Source: a bacterium (lineage in GTDB: Bacteria > UBA3054). Taken from it: 12,882 nt of DNA. A program made the position numbers and the translations under genes. This document shows, in pieces, positions 1 through 7,643 of this stretch. Position 1 is the first letter of the stretch, and the number at the start of each line of letters is the position of its first letter. Below the pieces are notes generated by a model. The model was not told where the DNA came from. It saw only the letters and a program-made list of their open reading frames with translations, and ran no database searches. The stretch lies in assembly GCA_017538635.1 (NCBI GenBank), contig JAFYIM010000147.1, positions 1 to 12,882 of the forward strand, in the 5' to 3' direction.

Positions 1-10
1 CGAAGCAAAT

Positions 11-44
11 AAAAAAGCTCCCGACTTTCGCCGGGAGCTTTTTT
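11..44 (-). terminator. Rho-independent terminator, probably bidirectional
   Basis: A 13-bp perfect inverted repeat (11-23 pairs with 32-44) around an 8-nt loop. It has a GC-rich core (GCTCCCG/CGGGAGC) flanked by A6 on one side and T6 on the other, so the RNA of either strand ends in a U-tract. It lies about 30 bp past the stop codon of the minus-strand 1134 aa gene and should end that transcript. It could equally serve a plus-strand gene just left of the window. Confidence 0.9.
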
Positions 45-60
45 ACTAGCACAAGCTAGT
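45..60. repeat. Short perfect inverted repeat next to the terminator
   Basis: ACTAGC and GCTAGT (6 bp each) flank a 4-nt spacer, directly abutting the terminator on the gene side. On the minus transcript it forms a small hairpin just before the main terminator stem. It may help 3'-end formation or be a chance repeat. Confidence 0.5.
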
Positions 61-74
61 TTTGGCTTTTGCGC

Positions 75-3000
75 TTACTTCCTGCGGAGGAAGAGAGCAG
101 CGAGGGCCAGGAGACCGAAGATAGCCGGTTCGGGCAAGGTGTGCCAGCCAACGTTCTTGTAGATGTTGACGCGCTCGGTGGCGGTCAGCAGGTAGCCTTC
201 GTAGGTCTGCAGCACAGGATCGTTCTCACCTTCGACGTAGCTGACGCAGCCGTTTTCAGTGAAATCAGCACCGTCAAAGAGCTTGGTGTCATTGGGGCAG
301 TTGTAGTAGACGGAGTTGTTAACGAACACTTCGTCGTCAGCTTCCACAGTGAACGGCATGTAGGTATTGGCCAAGAGAATGTTGTTGAAGACCAAATTCT
401 CGTTGCCGCCGCCCCAAGGCCAGTTGCCAACGTAAACAGCGGGGTTGTTGTTTACCATGGCGCCGCTGACAGTCAGATTGTTGACGACCAGGTCGAAGTT
501 CTTGTTGACAAAGAACGGAGCGCCGCAATCCGGGGCTTCGACCGCCAGTTTGTTGATCGTCAGACGAGTGCAGCTGTAAGTGGAGAACGGACGGATCTCG
601 TTGATCCTCTGTTCGCTGTAGATGGCCACGTTGCTGATACTCATGTCGGAGCAGTTGCAGGCGCAGATGGCGCCCTGCATATGGAAGTTGTAATGATAAG
701 GCATATTGTCGGTGCGATAAGCCTTGACAGTCAGGTTCTGGACGGAAGAGCCGTCTTTCTCCATACGGATGCCAACATAGCCCGGAGGAACGATGATGGT
801 GGTCTTGTCAGGACCAGCGCCCTTTAAGGTGACGCCGGTGGTCTTGAAGGCCAGAACAGTCATGCCGGCGCCCCAGACATCGGTCTGGTTGAAGTTGTCA
901 GCAATTGAGTATTCGCCGGGGGCGAGGATGACAGATTTGCCGGAGGGGACAATCTCCATAGCTTCAGAGATGCTGCCCATCGGGGTTTCCGGAGAGAGGC
1001 CGTCGCCGGTGCCGCCGGGGGCGACATAGACGCTGTCTTTCGGGAGATTCTTGGAACCGAGGACGAAGCCGCCGGCGCCTTCATAAGAACCGACGATGAC
1101 GAAATAGTACTTGCCGGGCTCCTGATCGAAGGAGACGGATTCGTCTCTGCCGGTGTCGGTCAGAGGAACGACTTCCGTCAGATCAGCGAAGGTCGGAGTG
1201 GCGGTATCGGCGGAGAAGACGCCGAGCATGGTGTCGTTGGCGTAAGCATCCCAGCTGCCGGTGGTGAAGAGGCCGAGCTTCTTGTCGCTGGTGGCTTGGA
1301 AATAATACCAGACAGAGTTCTTGTTGTCGGTGTTTTCGCCGGATTCGACGCGGGCGTATTCATTGTCGCCAGTAGCGGAGCCGCTGAATTCAGTGGCGCG
1401 GGCCAGATAATCGTTGGCCGGGCCGTCGCAGTAATACACAAGTTTGAAGTTGTCGATGGAGACGCTCAGGCCGCCGCCCCAGAAGAAGTAACGGAAGGTC
1501 TTGAAGACGTCGGAGTCATTTTCCTGACCGCCGAACGCATTGATAGTCTCGGTGACGCCGTTGACGGTGACGTACAGAGTGTTGTGACGTTTGTTGACCG
1601 CGGTGGGATCAACGCCGATCTCGAAGTCGAACCATTCGTCAACAGGCATTTCGAGGGAGGCCCAATTGGAGCCGTCCGGGGAGAACACATAGTGGTCGCC
1701 GTCTTTCTTGAACTGAGATTCATAAAGCTGGGGATCCCAGAAGCCAAACCAAGGATTCGCGCTGGAGCCGCTGAATTTCAATCTGGCGGAATAGACCCAG
1801 AGACGATAGGGGTTCTCAGAGCCGCCAACCCAACCGGTAGCGACCGGGTTGTCGAAGGTGTAATGGGCGCCCCAGAGGCCGCCGCCGGAAGTCAGCGTGA
1901 CATAGGTGTTGCCGCCGTCTTTGACAACGGTGCCGCTGCCGTCATTGCCGTAGCCGTTGGACCAGCCGTAGTTGCCGATGAGGCTTCCTTCATCATAAGA
2001 GGAGAAGTCTTCGTCAACGACCGTCACGTATTCAGCGTAGGGGATGACGCAGCCTTTGCCGGCTTTGACAAGAGAGCTGCACCAGTTGCGATCGACCTGA
2101 GGATCCATCACATTGTCGCAATCGGTATAGGTGGTGTTGGCGCGGGTGGTCTGCTCAAGATTGGCTCCGGGCATGAAGCACTTGCTGACGTTGAAGGTCC
2201 AGGCGACGGAGTCGTCGCCAGCCTGTTCGCCGCAGGGGATACCGGTGTTCAGGAAGATGCAGTTCCTGACGTTGACAGTCAGCGGGGAGTTGCCGGTCCA
2301 CCAGGTGTTGCCGTAGATCGCGCAGTTGTGGTCGAAGACCGTGATGGCTCTCATGTCATGGATGACGTCATAGTTGCTTCTCAAAGTCACGCAGTCGAAG
2401 TTGATCGTTGTAACTTTGGCCTCGGTATTGCTGCCCATGGGCCTGACGTTGCAGGAGGTCAGAAGACCTTCGGAAATGAAAGCGCAGTCCCTGACGTTGA
2501 CGGTGGTTTCGAGAGAGGGCTGGATGGTGACAGGACGAATGAGATATCCGCTGTCGCAGTTTTCCATTTCGCCTTCGGCGCCGACGTAAACGACAACGTC
2601 TTCCAACGTGTTGTTTCCGCAGTCAGCGAGAGTCAGGGCGCCGGCGAGGCCGTAGTAAGCGCCGCCCCAGGAGTCGTTGCCTTTGATGTCCTTGGGGTGA
2701 TTGATGGTGACGCCTTTCAGATTGATGCCGTTGCCGGAGAGGGCAACGCCAACGTCATTGTCGCCGTCGCAAAGAATGACGGTCTGATCGGAGCCGGAGC
2801 CAACGATGTTGATGCCAGGGGTGTTGGCCAGAAGCCAGACGCCGTCCATCCAGCGGAAGTTAGCTTCAGTGCCAACTTCGGCAAGGCTGTAGGTGCCGGG
2901 GGCCATGAAAACGGAGTTGCCGGTGGCAACGCTTTCAAGGGCGGTCTTAAGATCGCAGGGATCGTCGAAGGAGTCGCCGGAGCCGGTGGCGCCGGGAGCG

Positions 3001-3479
3001 GCGTACCAGTCCTTGATGGGGAGGCTGCTGGAGGTGATCACGAAGTCGCCGCAGCAATCGCCGTTCCAGCCGTAAACGCCAAAGTAGTAGTCTTTGTCGC
3101 CGTCGAGGTTGCCGTTGTAGGTCTCGTCAACGCTCGTGTCCTGGGCAGTGATAATCTGGAAATCGCCCCAACCGGTGCCGGTGGCGACGACCAAGCAGGC
3201 GTCCTCAGCGCTGCCTTCGGTATGGGTAACGTTGATGGTGACCTTCTGCTGGTAGGTCGTGCCGAGATTGAATTTGTACCAGACGGAGTTGACCCAGCCC
3301 TGGCCGATGGCATCAGATTCGCCGTCTTCCAAAGTGGCGTCTGTGGTAGTGCCGTTGACGGTGTCGCCGATCGTGAAAGCCTGAGCATTGGCGACATTGT
3401 CGTTCGCCGGGGCGTCAGCCCAGACAAAAACCGCCGAAATGGCCAGAACGGCCAAAAGGAGTAATTTGTTCTTGAACAT
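75..3479 (-). CDS. Secreted PEP-CTERM surface protein with duplicated PPC + beta-helix modules
   Basis: A 1134-residue exported protein of unknown function. Residues 1-22 are a Sec signal peptide (KNK, hydrophobic core, then Ala-Asp-Ala). Domains in order: PPC-like sandwich (24-152, starting PANDN and containing NSVWYKF); parallel beta-helix of pectate-lyase/DUF1565 type (157-480, opening with a YxAPG...APGTYS motif); LamG/concanavalin-like sandwich (about 485-683); second PPC-like domain (685-810, PANDY, NSVWYYF); second beta-helix (815-1105, YVAPGGTG...APGEYS). The C-terminus is a PEP-CTERM sorting signal (LPEPA, GLLALAALFL, RRK, 1115-1134), implying processing by an exosortase not encoded here. 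No catalytic residues are assigned, so it could be an adhesin, S-layer-like protein or carbohydrate-binding protein. Helix 1 is unusually rich in Cys. The start is set by AAAGGA 8 nt upstream and the signal peptide. It lies 113 bp downstream of the 355 aa gene on the same strand. Confidence 0.93.
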   Translation of the reverse strand: MFKNKLLLLAVLAISAVFVWADAPANDNVANAQAFTIGDTVNGTTTDATLEDGESDAIGQGWVNSVWYKFNLGTTYQQKVTINVTHTEGSAEDACLVVATGTGWGDFQIITAQDTSVDETYNGNLDGDKDYYFGVYGWNGDCCGDFVITSSSLPIKDWYAAPGATGSGDSFDDPCDLKTALESVATGNSVFMAPGTYSLAEVGTEANFRWMDGVWLLANTPGINIVGSGSDQTVILCDGDNDVGVALSGNGINLKGVTINHPKDIKGNDSWGGAYYGLAGALTLADCGNNTLEDVVVYVGAEGEMENCDSGYLIRPVTIQPSLETTVNVRDCAFISEGLLTSCNVRPMGSNTEAKVTTINFDCVTLRSNYDVIHDMRAITVFDHNCAIYGNTWWTGNSPLTVNVRNCIFLNTGIPCGEQAGDDSVAWTFNVSKCFMPGANLEQTTRANTTYTDCDNVMDPQVDRNWCSSLVKAGKGCVIPYAEYVTVVDEDFSSYDEGSLIGNYGWSNGYGNDGSGTVVKDGGNTYVTLTSGGGLWGAHYTFDNPVATGWVGGSENPYRLWVYSARLKFSGSSANPWFGFWDPQLYESQFKKDGDHYVFSPDGSNWASLEMPVDEWFDFEIGVDPTAVNKRHNTLYVTVNGVTETINAFGGQENDSDVFKTFRYFFWGGGLSVSIDNFKLVYYCDGPANDYLARATEFSGSATGDNEYARVESGENTDNKNSVWYYFQATSDKKLGLFTTGSWDAYANDTMLGVFSADTATPTFADLTEVVPLTDTGRDESVSFDQEPGKYYFVIVGSYEGAGGFVLGSKNLPKDSVYVAPGGTGDGLSPETPMGSISEAMEIVPSGKSVILAPGEYSIADNFNQTDVWGAGMTVLAFKTTGVTLKGAGPDKTTIIVPPGYVGIRMEKDGSSVQNLTVKAYRTDNMPYHYNFHMQGAICACNCSDMSISNVAIYSEQRINEIRPFSTYSCTRLTINKLAVEAPDCGAPFFVNKNFDLVVNNLTVSGAMVNNNPAVYVGNWPWGGGNENLVFNNILLANTYMPFTVEADDEVFVNNSVYYNCPNDTKLFDGADFTENGCVSYVEGENDPVLQTYEGYLLTATERVNIYKNVGWHTLPEPAIFGLLALAALFLRRK
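165..1427 (-). repeat. Internal repeat copy B: PPC domain + beta-helix (residues 685-1105)
   Basis: Second homologous module, with the same landmarks as copy A. Its helix is shorter and lacks the dense Cys pattern of copy A, though it has a CACNC cluster near residues 939-943. It runs straight into the PEP-CTERM tail. Confidence 0.85.
1431..2027 (-). other. LamG/concanavalin-like module between the duplicated halves (residues 485-683)
   Basis: It opens EDFSSYDEGSLIG...W and closes SVSIDNFKLVY. The 355 aa neighbour has the same arrangement (TDFENMEDGSILG...W to YYMDDIRIEL), so the two proteins share this jelly-roll-type module. Such folds often bind carbohydrate, but no binding residues can be assigned from sequence alone. 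Confidence 0.65.
2040..3410 (-). repeat. Internal repeat copy A: PPC domain + beta-helix (residues 24-480)
   Basis: First of two homologous modules in the 1134 aa protein. Shared landmarks with copy B in the same order: a PAND start, NSVWY(K/Y)F, a (W/V)Y(A/V)APG(A/G)TG entry to the helix, (S/K)SV-hydrophobic-hydrophobic-APG(T/E)YS, then GxNIVGSG...TVIL versus GVTLKGAG...TIIV. The similarity is at protein level and well diverged, so the duplication is old. Confidence 0.85.
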
Positions 3480-3487
3480 GTTGTTGG

Positions 3488-3493
3488 TCCTTT
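3488..3493 (-). promoter_or_regulatory. Shine-Dalgarno site of the 1134 aa PEP-CTERM gene
   Basis: AAAGGA on the minus strand, 8 nt upstream of the ATG at 3479. It fixes this start, which is also the one that gives a proper signal peptide. It sits in an A/U-rich unstructured stretch just after the leader hairpin. Confidence 0.8.
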
Positions 3494-3507
3494 AATTTAA
3501 GATTAAT

Positions 3508-3546
3508 TGGTTTCATCCGGCCTATACGCCTAGACCAGACAAACCA
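3508..3546 (-). promoter_or_regulatory. Strong leader or intergenic RNA hairpin upstream of the 1134 aa gene
   Basis: On the minus-strand RNA, the arm 3546-3531 pairs with 3524-3508. This gives 16 base pairs, four of them G-U, with one bulged A and a 6-nt loop (GGCGUA). On the plus strand the four G-U pairs become C-A mismatches, so the structure favours the minus-strand transcript. It is followed by A/U-rich sequence without a U-tract, so it is not a classical terminator. It could stabilise the mRNA 5' end, be a processing site between the two surface-protein genes, or modulate translation. Confidence 0.6.
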
Positions 3547-3567
3547 GCTTTTATTTTCAGTGTTAAT

Positions 3568-3596
3568 ATTAGACCAAAAACGGCCTTTAAAATCAA
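3568..3596 (-). promoter_or_regulatory. Candidate sigma70-type promoter for the 1134 aa gene
   Basis: TTGATT (3596-3591) and TCTAAT (3573-3568) with a 17-bp spacer. The -35 box overlaps the TGA stop codon of the preceding 355 aa gene. The predicted start near 3561 gives a leader of about 82 nt with the hairpin close to its 5' end. No convincing terminator separates the two genes, so read-through from upstream is also possible. Confidence 0.5.
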
Positions 3597-4660
3597 GTTC
3601 TTCGAAGAAGGACGGCAGCGGCGAGGGCAAGGAGGCCGAGGACGGCAGGCTCGGGAATGGTGCCGGCTTTGATAAGCTCGATCCTTATGTCGTCCATGTA
3701 GTAACTGGCGCTGTTGTTCCAAGTGTAATTGCGGAATTCAGCAAAATTACCGTTCCTGCCCCAGCCTTCGCTGAGCTTCAAGGGTTTATTTAGCTCATAT
3801 TGCACGCCGTCGAAGGTCACGAAGCGGAGCACAGGGTTCTCAGGATCTGTGTTAAAGCTGTAGCTGAAGGTGAACCATTTGTCGTATCGGGCGTAATTTT
3901 CGATATTTACGTCTTCACAGTTGTCGGCTGTGAACTGGATGCCGGAATTGGTGTGCCTCAGGCTGTACTCACCGTAGCGGTCCGGAGCATTAAGGTCAGT
4001 GCCGAAAGTAACGACGGACTTCGTCGCTTCGCTGGGATATTTTATTCTTCCGGAGATCTTTACGTCATACGTTTTGTAGGCGTCGTCGGGAAAGGAGACG
4101 ATCGTGTGAAGAGCCTGGGCCTGACCAATCTTCAGGCAGCGATTTTCAGGCTCGTCAGGGTCTTCCATGACCAGACAGTCGTTGACGGCCCCGGCCGCTT
4201 TCCAGCAAGGCTGGCCCAAGATGCTCCCGTCTTCCATGTTTTCAAAGTCGGTGGAGTAGATGGCGTAGCCGCCGCCTCTGGTGCCGCTCTGGATAACGTA
4301 GCGGATGTCGAGCGCCTGGACAGAGGTTGAGAAGCGGACTGTTGCGAAACCGGTGTTGGCGCCAATCATGTAGCGGTCGATCGTGTAATTCACCTGGGCG
4401 CTTTCGCCGGAATTAAGATGATACCTCTTTAAAGTCGCCCCTTCGATCTTCAGCCAGTTGCTGCCCTCTATGACTTCGGCGGTCGCATCGCATTCCCCCT
4501 GGACGGACCGTATTGAGCCTACGAAGGAATTGTCTTCGTCGCTGTTGCTGAAGGGGATAAGCGTATCGCCGTCAAAGGCGATAACAGGTTCGTCGGTTCC
4601 ATCGCCAAAGGCGACGCCAACCGTCAGCATCAGGGTTATAAGAAGGTAAAAGCTCTTCAT
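3593..4660 (-). CDS. Secreted PEP-CTERM protein with BACON-like and LamG-like domains
   Basis: A 355-residue exported protein of unknown role. Residues 1-19 are a signal peptide (MKSF, hydrophobic core, cleavage likely after AFG). Residues 28-124 resemble a BACON-like beta-sandwich (SNWLKI followed by a NYTI...GFATVRFST strand pattern). Residues 135-330 are a LamG/concanavalin-like sandwich matching the one in the 1134 aa protein downstream. The C-terminus (335-355) is a PEP-CTERM signal: IPEPAV, GLLALAAAVLL, RRT. The likely role is a surface-anchored polysaccharide-binding or structural protein, which is an inference. The ATG has no good Shine-Dalgarno; the nearest AAGG is 15 nt upstream inside a leader dyad, so initiation may be weak or controlled. 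The start is supported by the signal peptide. It is first of two same-strand surface-protein genes and divergent from purD. Confidence 0.88.
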   Translation of the reverse strand: MKSFYLLITLMLTVGVAFGDGTDEPVIAFDGDTLIPFSNSDEDNSFVGSIRSVQGECDATAEVIEGSNWLKIEGATLKRYHLNSGESAQVNYTIDRYMIGANTGFATVRFSTSVQALDIRYVIQSGTRGGGYAIYSTDFENMEDGSILGQPCWKAAGAVNDCLVMEDPDEPENRCLKIGQAQALHTIVSFPDDAYKTYDVKISGRIKYPSEATKSVVTFGTDLNAPDRYGEYSLRHTNSGIQFTADNCEDVNIENYARYDKWFTFSYSFNTDPENPVLRFVTFDGVQYELNKPLKLSEGWGRNGNFAEFRNYTWNNSASYYMDDIRIELIKAGTIPEPAVLGLLALAAAVLLRRT

Positions 4661-4674
4661 TAGGGCAGAAAAAT

Positions 4675-4691
4675 ACCTTAGTTTATAAGGT
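4675..4691. promoter_or_regulatory. Perfect dyad at the start point of the 355 aa gene (operator or leader hairpin)
   Basis: ACCTTA, 5-nt spacer, TAAGGT, placed at about +1 to +17 relative to the promoter at 4699-4727. That is a typical repressor-operator position. In the RNA it would form a 6-bp stem whose second arm holds the only SD-like AAGG, and it is followed by AUUUUUC. It could therefore act on DNA, on translation or as a weak attenuator; the sequence does not decide. Confidence 0.45.
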
Positions 4692-4698
4692 GGGGGAT

Positions 4699-4727
4699 AT
4701 TATACTGAAAGGTAACTTCAAAAGCAA
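4699..4727 (-). promoter_or_regulatory. Sigma70-type promoter of the PEP-CTERM gene pair
   Basis: TTGCTT (4727-4722), 17-bp spacer, and a consensus TATAAT (4704-4699) on the minus strand. The predicted start is near 4692, about 32 nt before the ATG at 4660. A/T-rich sequence upstream (4728-4768) could act as an UP element shared with the divergent purD promoter. Confidence 0.65.
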
Positions 4728-4768
4728 GCGAAATTTTCAAAAATCTGGAAAAGACATTAGAAGGCCTC

Positions 4769-4798
4769 TTGTCAAAGTGCCCCTTGTTTTGCTACAAT
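4769..4798 (+). promoter_or_regulatory. Sigma70-type promoter of the purD-guaB-envelope operon
   Basis: TTGTCA (4769-4774), 18-bp spacer, TACAAT (4793-4798), each matching the consensus at five of six positions. The predicted start near 4805 gives a leader of about 34 nt before the purD ATG. That is too short for a purine riboswitch, and none is seen. Confidence 0.7.
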
Positions 4799-4838
4799 AT
4801 CTAATTAAATTAAGACTAAATTTGACTGGAGACAGATT

Positions 4839-6119
4839 ATGAAGATCCTGCTTTTGGGCGGCGGCGGCCGGGAACATGCCCTGGCTTGGAAGATGAGTTT
4901 AGCCCCGCAGACTGAGAAGATCTATGTGACAAAGGGTGCCAACGCCGGGCTTTTAAGCTTCTGCGAAGACACCGGCCTTGACGCAATGGATGGCAAGGCT
5001 TTGGCTAAGTTTGCCAAGGAAAACAATATACAGCTTATTATGATAGGGCCTGAAGCGCCTCTTTGCGCCGGAGTGGCCAACGTTTTGAGAAACCAGGGCC
5101 TGGCGGTCATAGGCCCGGACGAAGCGGGGGCCAGGCTAGAAGGCTCCAAGATCTTCGCCAAGAAATTCATGCGCAAATACGGGATCCCGACCGCCGATTT
5201 CGAGGTCTTTTCCGATCCTGCGGCCGCCAAGGCTTACATAGAGAAGAACGGCGGAAAGTGCGTGGTGAAGGCTGACGGTTTGGCGGCCGGCAAGGGCGTC
5301 TTCGTCTGCCAGAGCAAAGAGGAGGCCTTCGAGGCCGTCAAGGCTACACTTGAGGACAAAGTCTTCGGCGCCGCCGGCGGCGAAATAATAATCGAGGAAT
5401 TGCTGGATGGCGAAGAGGCTTCCATTTTGGCTTTCACGGACGGCAAGACCATCGTTCCTTTGGAGAGCGCGCAGGACCACAAGCGTGTATTCGATTATGA
5501 CCAAGGGCCCAACACCGGCGGCATGGGAGCTTATTCCCCGGCGCCAGTCGTGACTGACGAGCTCAAGAAGAAGGTCATGGAAAAGATATTGCTTCCCACA
5601 TTGAAAGGCATAAAGGAAGAGGGGATGGATTACAGGGGCGTCATCTACGCCGGTTTGATGATCGGCAGCAAGGGCGTGAACGTCCTGGAATACAATGTGC
5701 GTTTCGGTGATCCCGAGACGCAGGCGGTCCTGCCCAGGCTGAAGAACAACCTGGTGGACGTTTTCCTTTCCATCGAGAGAGGGCGTCTTGCGGACGTGCA
5801 GCTTAAGTGGGATCCACGTCCCGCCGTCTGCGTCATCATGGCTTCCAAAGGGTACCCGGGTTCTTATACCAAGCACATGGAGATAAAAGGCGTAGAAGAC
5901 GCCGCGGCTCTGCCCGATACGGTCGTATTCCAGGCCGGAACGGTCAAAAAAGGCGAAAGGCTTTTGACTTCCGGCGGGCGCGTCCTGGGCGTGACTTCTT
6001 TGGGCAACAGCATCAAAGATGCCTGCGAGGCCGCCTACAAAGGTGTTGATATGATCTCCTTCGAGGGCGCCCATTACCGCCATGACATCGCGGCCAAAGC
6101 CCTAGCAAAAAAACAGTAA
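4839..6119 (+). CDS. purD: Phosphoribosylamine-glycine ligase (GAR synthetase)
   Basis: Cytoplasmic ATP-grasp enzyme joining glycine to 5-phosphoribosylamine (ATP to ADP + Pi), the second step of de novo purine synthesis. The 426 residues match the family length of about 420-430. Visible motifs: N-terminal GGGGREHALAWK (7-18), IGPEAPL (69-75), GSKIFAKKFM (102-111), the ATP-grasp stretch VVKADGLAAGKGV (142-154), GEEAS (191-195), DHKRVFDYDQGPNTGGMGAY (213-232), and the Mg-binding EYNVRFGDPE (284-293, with E284 and N286). The C-terminal B-type domain is complete. A GGAG site 7 nt upstream (4828-4831) fixes the start. It is the first gene of the plus-strand operon, 20 bp before guaB. It is a monofunctional bacterial form, not fused to purM or purN. 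Confidence 0.98.
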   Translation: MKILLLGGGGREHALAWKMSLAPQTEKIYVTKGANAGLLSFCEDTGLDAMDGKALAKFAKENNIQLIMIGPEAPLCAGVANVLRNQGLAVIGPDEAGARLEGSKIFAKKFMRKYGIPTADFEVFSDPAAAKAYIEKNGGKCVVKADGLAAGKGVFVCQSKEEAFEAVKATLEDKVFGAAGGEIIIEELLDGEEASILAFTDGKTIVPLESAQDHKRVFDYDQGPNTGGMGAYSPAPVVTDELKKKVMEKILLPTLKGIKEEGMDYRGVIYAGLMIGSKGVNVLEYNVRFGDPETQAVLPRLKNNLVDVFLSIERGRLADVQLKWDPRPAVCVIMASKGYPGSYTKHMEIKGVEDAAALPDTVVFQAGTVKKGERLLTSGGRVLGVTSLGNSIKDACEAAYKGVDMISFEGAHYRHDIAAKALAKKQ

Positions 6120-6139
6120 ACAATCCAGAGGATATAGAT

Positions 6140-7639
6140 ATGATAAACCCTAAAGTCGATGAATTCATGAAGGAAGCCGGCTTCACCGCCCTGACCTTCG
6201 ACGATGTGACGCTCATCACCCAGTACGCGGACTTCCTGCCTTCGCAGACAAGCCTGCAGACGAGGCTGACCAGGAACATCACTTTGAACATTCCCTTCAT
6301 CTCCGCCGCCATGGACACGGTGACGGAATCCGAGATGGCCATAGAGATGGCCAGAAGCGGCGGCATCGGCGTTATCCACAGAGCCCTGAACCCTGTTCTT
6401 CAGGCTGCGGAAGTCCAGAAGGTGAAGCACTACCTGAACGGTCTTATCAACGAGCCGGTCATTTTCCAGGAAGACCTGACGGTGGACGAGCTGTTGAAGA
6501 TCGCCAATGAAAAGGGCTACAGCTTCCACGGTTTCCCCATCACCAACTCCCAGGGCAAGCTGACGGGCATCCTGACTTCCAGGGATCTCAGATACCTTGA
6601 GTCAACGAACGTGAAGCTTTCCGAAGTGATGACCAAGAAGCTTATCACGGCGCCGAGGACCACCACCATCGACGAAGCCTACGCTATCATGAGCCGCAAC
6701 AAAGTCGGCAAACTCCCGATCGTCGAGGACGGAAAATTAGTAGGCCTTTACAGCTACACCGACGTCAGGAACATTGTGAAAGGCATCGAGCCCTTCGTTT
6801 CCCGTGACAAGAAGCACCGGCTCCTCTGCGCGGCGGCCTGCGGCACCAACGATTTCGAGCGTGTAGAGAAACTCGCGGCGGTCGGCGTGGACGTCATCGT
6901 TGTCGATACGGCGCACGCTCACTCTAAGGGCGTCATCGAGATGGTCAAATACATGAAGAAGAATTATTCCGAAGTGGACGTCATAGCCGGCAACGTCGCG
7001 ACCAGGGAAGGCGCGAAAGCTTTGCTGGAAGCTGGCGCGGACGCCGTTAAAGTCGGCATCGGCCCGGGTTCCATCTGCACGACGCGCGTCATCACCGGCG
7101 TCGGCATCCCGCAGATCACCGCGGTCTATGAAGCGACGCAGGGCGTCGGCGACGAGATCCCGATCATCAGCGACGGCGGCATCAGGCATTCCGGCGACGT
7201 GGCGAAAGCCATAGTGGCCGGCGCGAGCTGCATCATGATGGGTTCCACTTTGGCCGGCACGGAAGAGAGCCCGGGCGAAAAGATCATCCACCAGGGCCGC
7301 CGTTTCGTGGTTTACCGCGGCATGGGCAGCTTAGGCGCCATGCTCGATTCGAAATCCAGCCGCGAGCGCTACAGCCAGCAGGACGTTTCCACCGATAAGC
7401 TCGTGCCGGAAGGCATCGAGGGCATGGTTCCGTACGCCGGCCACGTCGGCGACGTGCTTACCCAGTTTGCTGGCGGCTTGAGATCCTCCCTTGGCTACAA
7501 CGGCTGCCGCAATATCGAGGAACTCAGGCACAACGGCATCTTCCGCCGCATTACCGCCTCCGGTATCAGGGAAGCGCATCCGCACGACATCAGGATAAGC
7601 AAGGAAGCCCCCAACTATCATTCCTTCTCCGACCGCTGA
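6140..7639 (+). CDS. guaB: Inosine-5'-monophosphate dehydrogenase
   Basis: Oxidises IMP to XMP with NAD+, the committed step to GMP. The 499 residues are near the usual 485-505. The TIM barrel is interrupted by two CBS domains (about 105-157 and 165-215), which in this family bind adenine or guanine nucleotides and tune activity. Catalytic features are present: the GPGSICTT loop with nucleophile Cys313, the K+-site glycines around it, [11 protein letters not shown] (343-353), GMGSLGAM (394-401), the Arg410-Tyr411 dyad and the flap [11 protein letters not shown] (422-432). AGAGG (6127-6131) with 8-nt spacing supports this ATG over Met10. It lies between purD and a glycosyltransferase gene that begins 4 bp after its stop, so transcription and probably translation are coupled. 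Confidence 0.98.
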   Translation: MINPKVDEFMKEAGFTALTFDDVTLITQYADFLPSQTSLQTRLTRNITLNIPFISAAMDTVTESEMAIEMARSGGIGVIHRALNPVLQAAEVQKVKHYLNGLINEPVIFQEDLTVDELLKIANEKGYSFHGFPITNSQGKLTGILTSRDLRYLESTNVKLSEVMTKKLITAPRTTTIDEAYAIMSRNKVGKLPIVEDGKLVGLYSYTDVRNIVKGIEPFVSRDKKHRLLCAAACGTNDFERVEKLAAVGVDVIVVDTAHAHSKGVIEMVKYMKKNYSEVDVIAGNVATREGAKALLEAGADAVKVGIGPGSICTTRVITGVGIPQITAVYEATQGVGDEIPIISDGGIRHSGDVAKAIVAGASCIMMGSTLAGTEESPGEKIIHQGRRFVVYRGMGSLGAMLDSKSSRERYSQQDVSTDKLVPEGIEGMVPYAGHVGDVLTQFAGGLRSSLGYNGCRNIEELRHNGIFRRITASGIREAHPHDIRISKEAPNYHSFSDR

Positions 7640-7643
7640 TAAC

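Noticed and set aside
1296..3464. Plus-strand open frame of 722 codons antisense to the 1134 aa gene
   Set aside because: Its codons lie exactly opposite the sense codons, so it stays open simply because the sense gene avoids TTA, CTA and TCA in this stretch. The product is low-complexity Val/Ala/Gly/Asp-rich with no domain, while the minus frame has a signal peptide, repeated domains and a sorting tail.
4799..4838. Possible purine riboswitch in the purD leader
   Set aside because: The leader after the predicted start is only about 34 nt, A/T-rich and without the three-helix fold or conserved loops of a purine aptamer.
5136..6083. Minus-strand open frame of 315 codons antisense to purD
   Set aside because: purD is unmistakable on the plus strand, and the antisense product has no recognisable motif or ribosome binding site.
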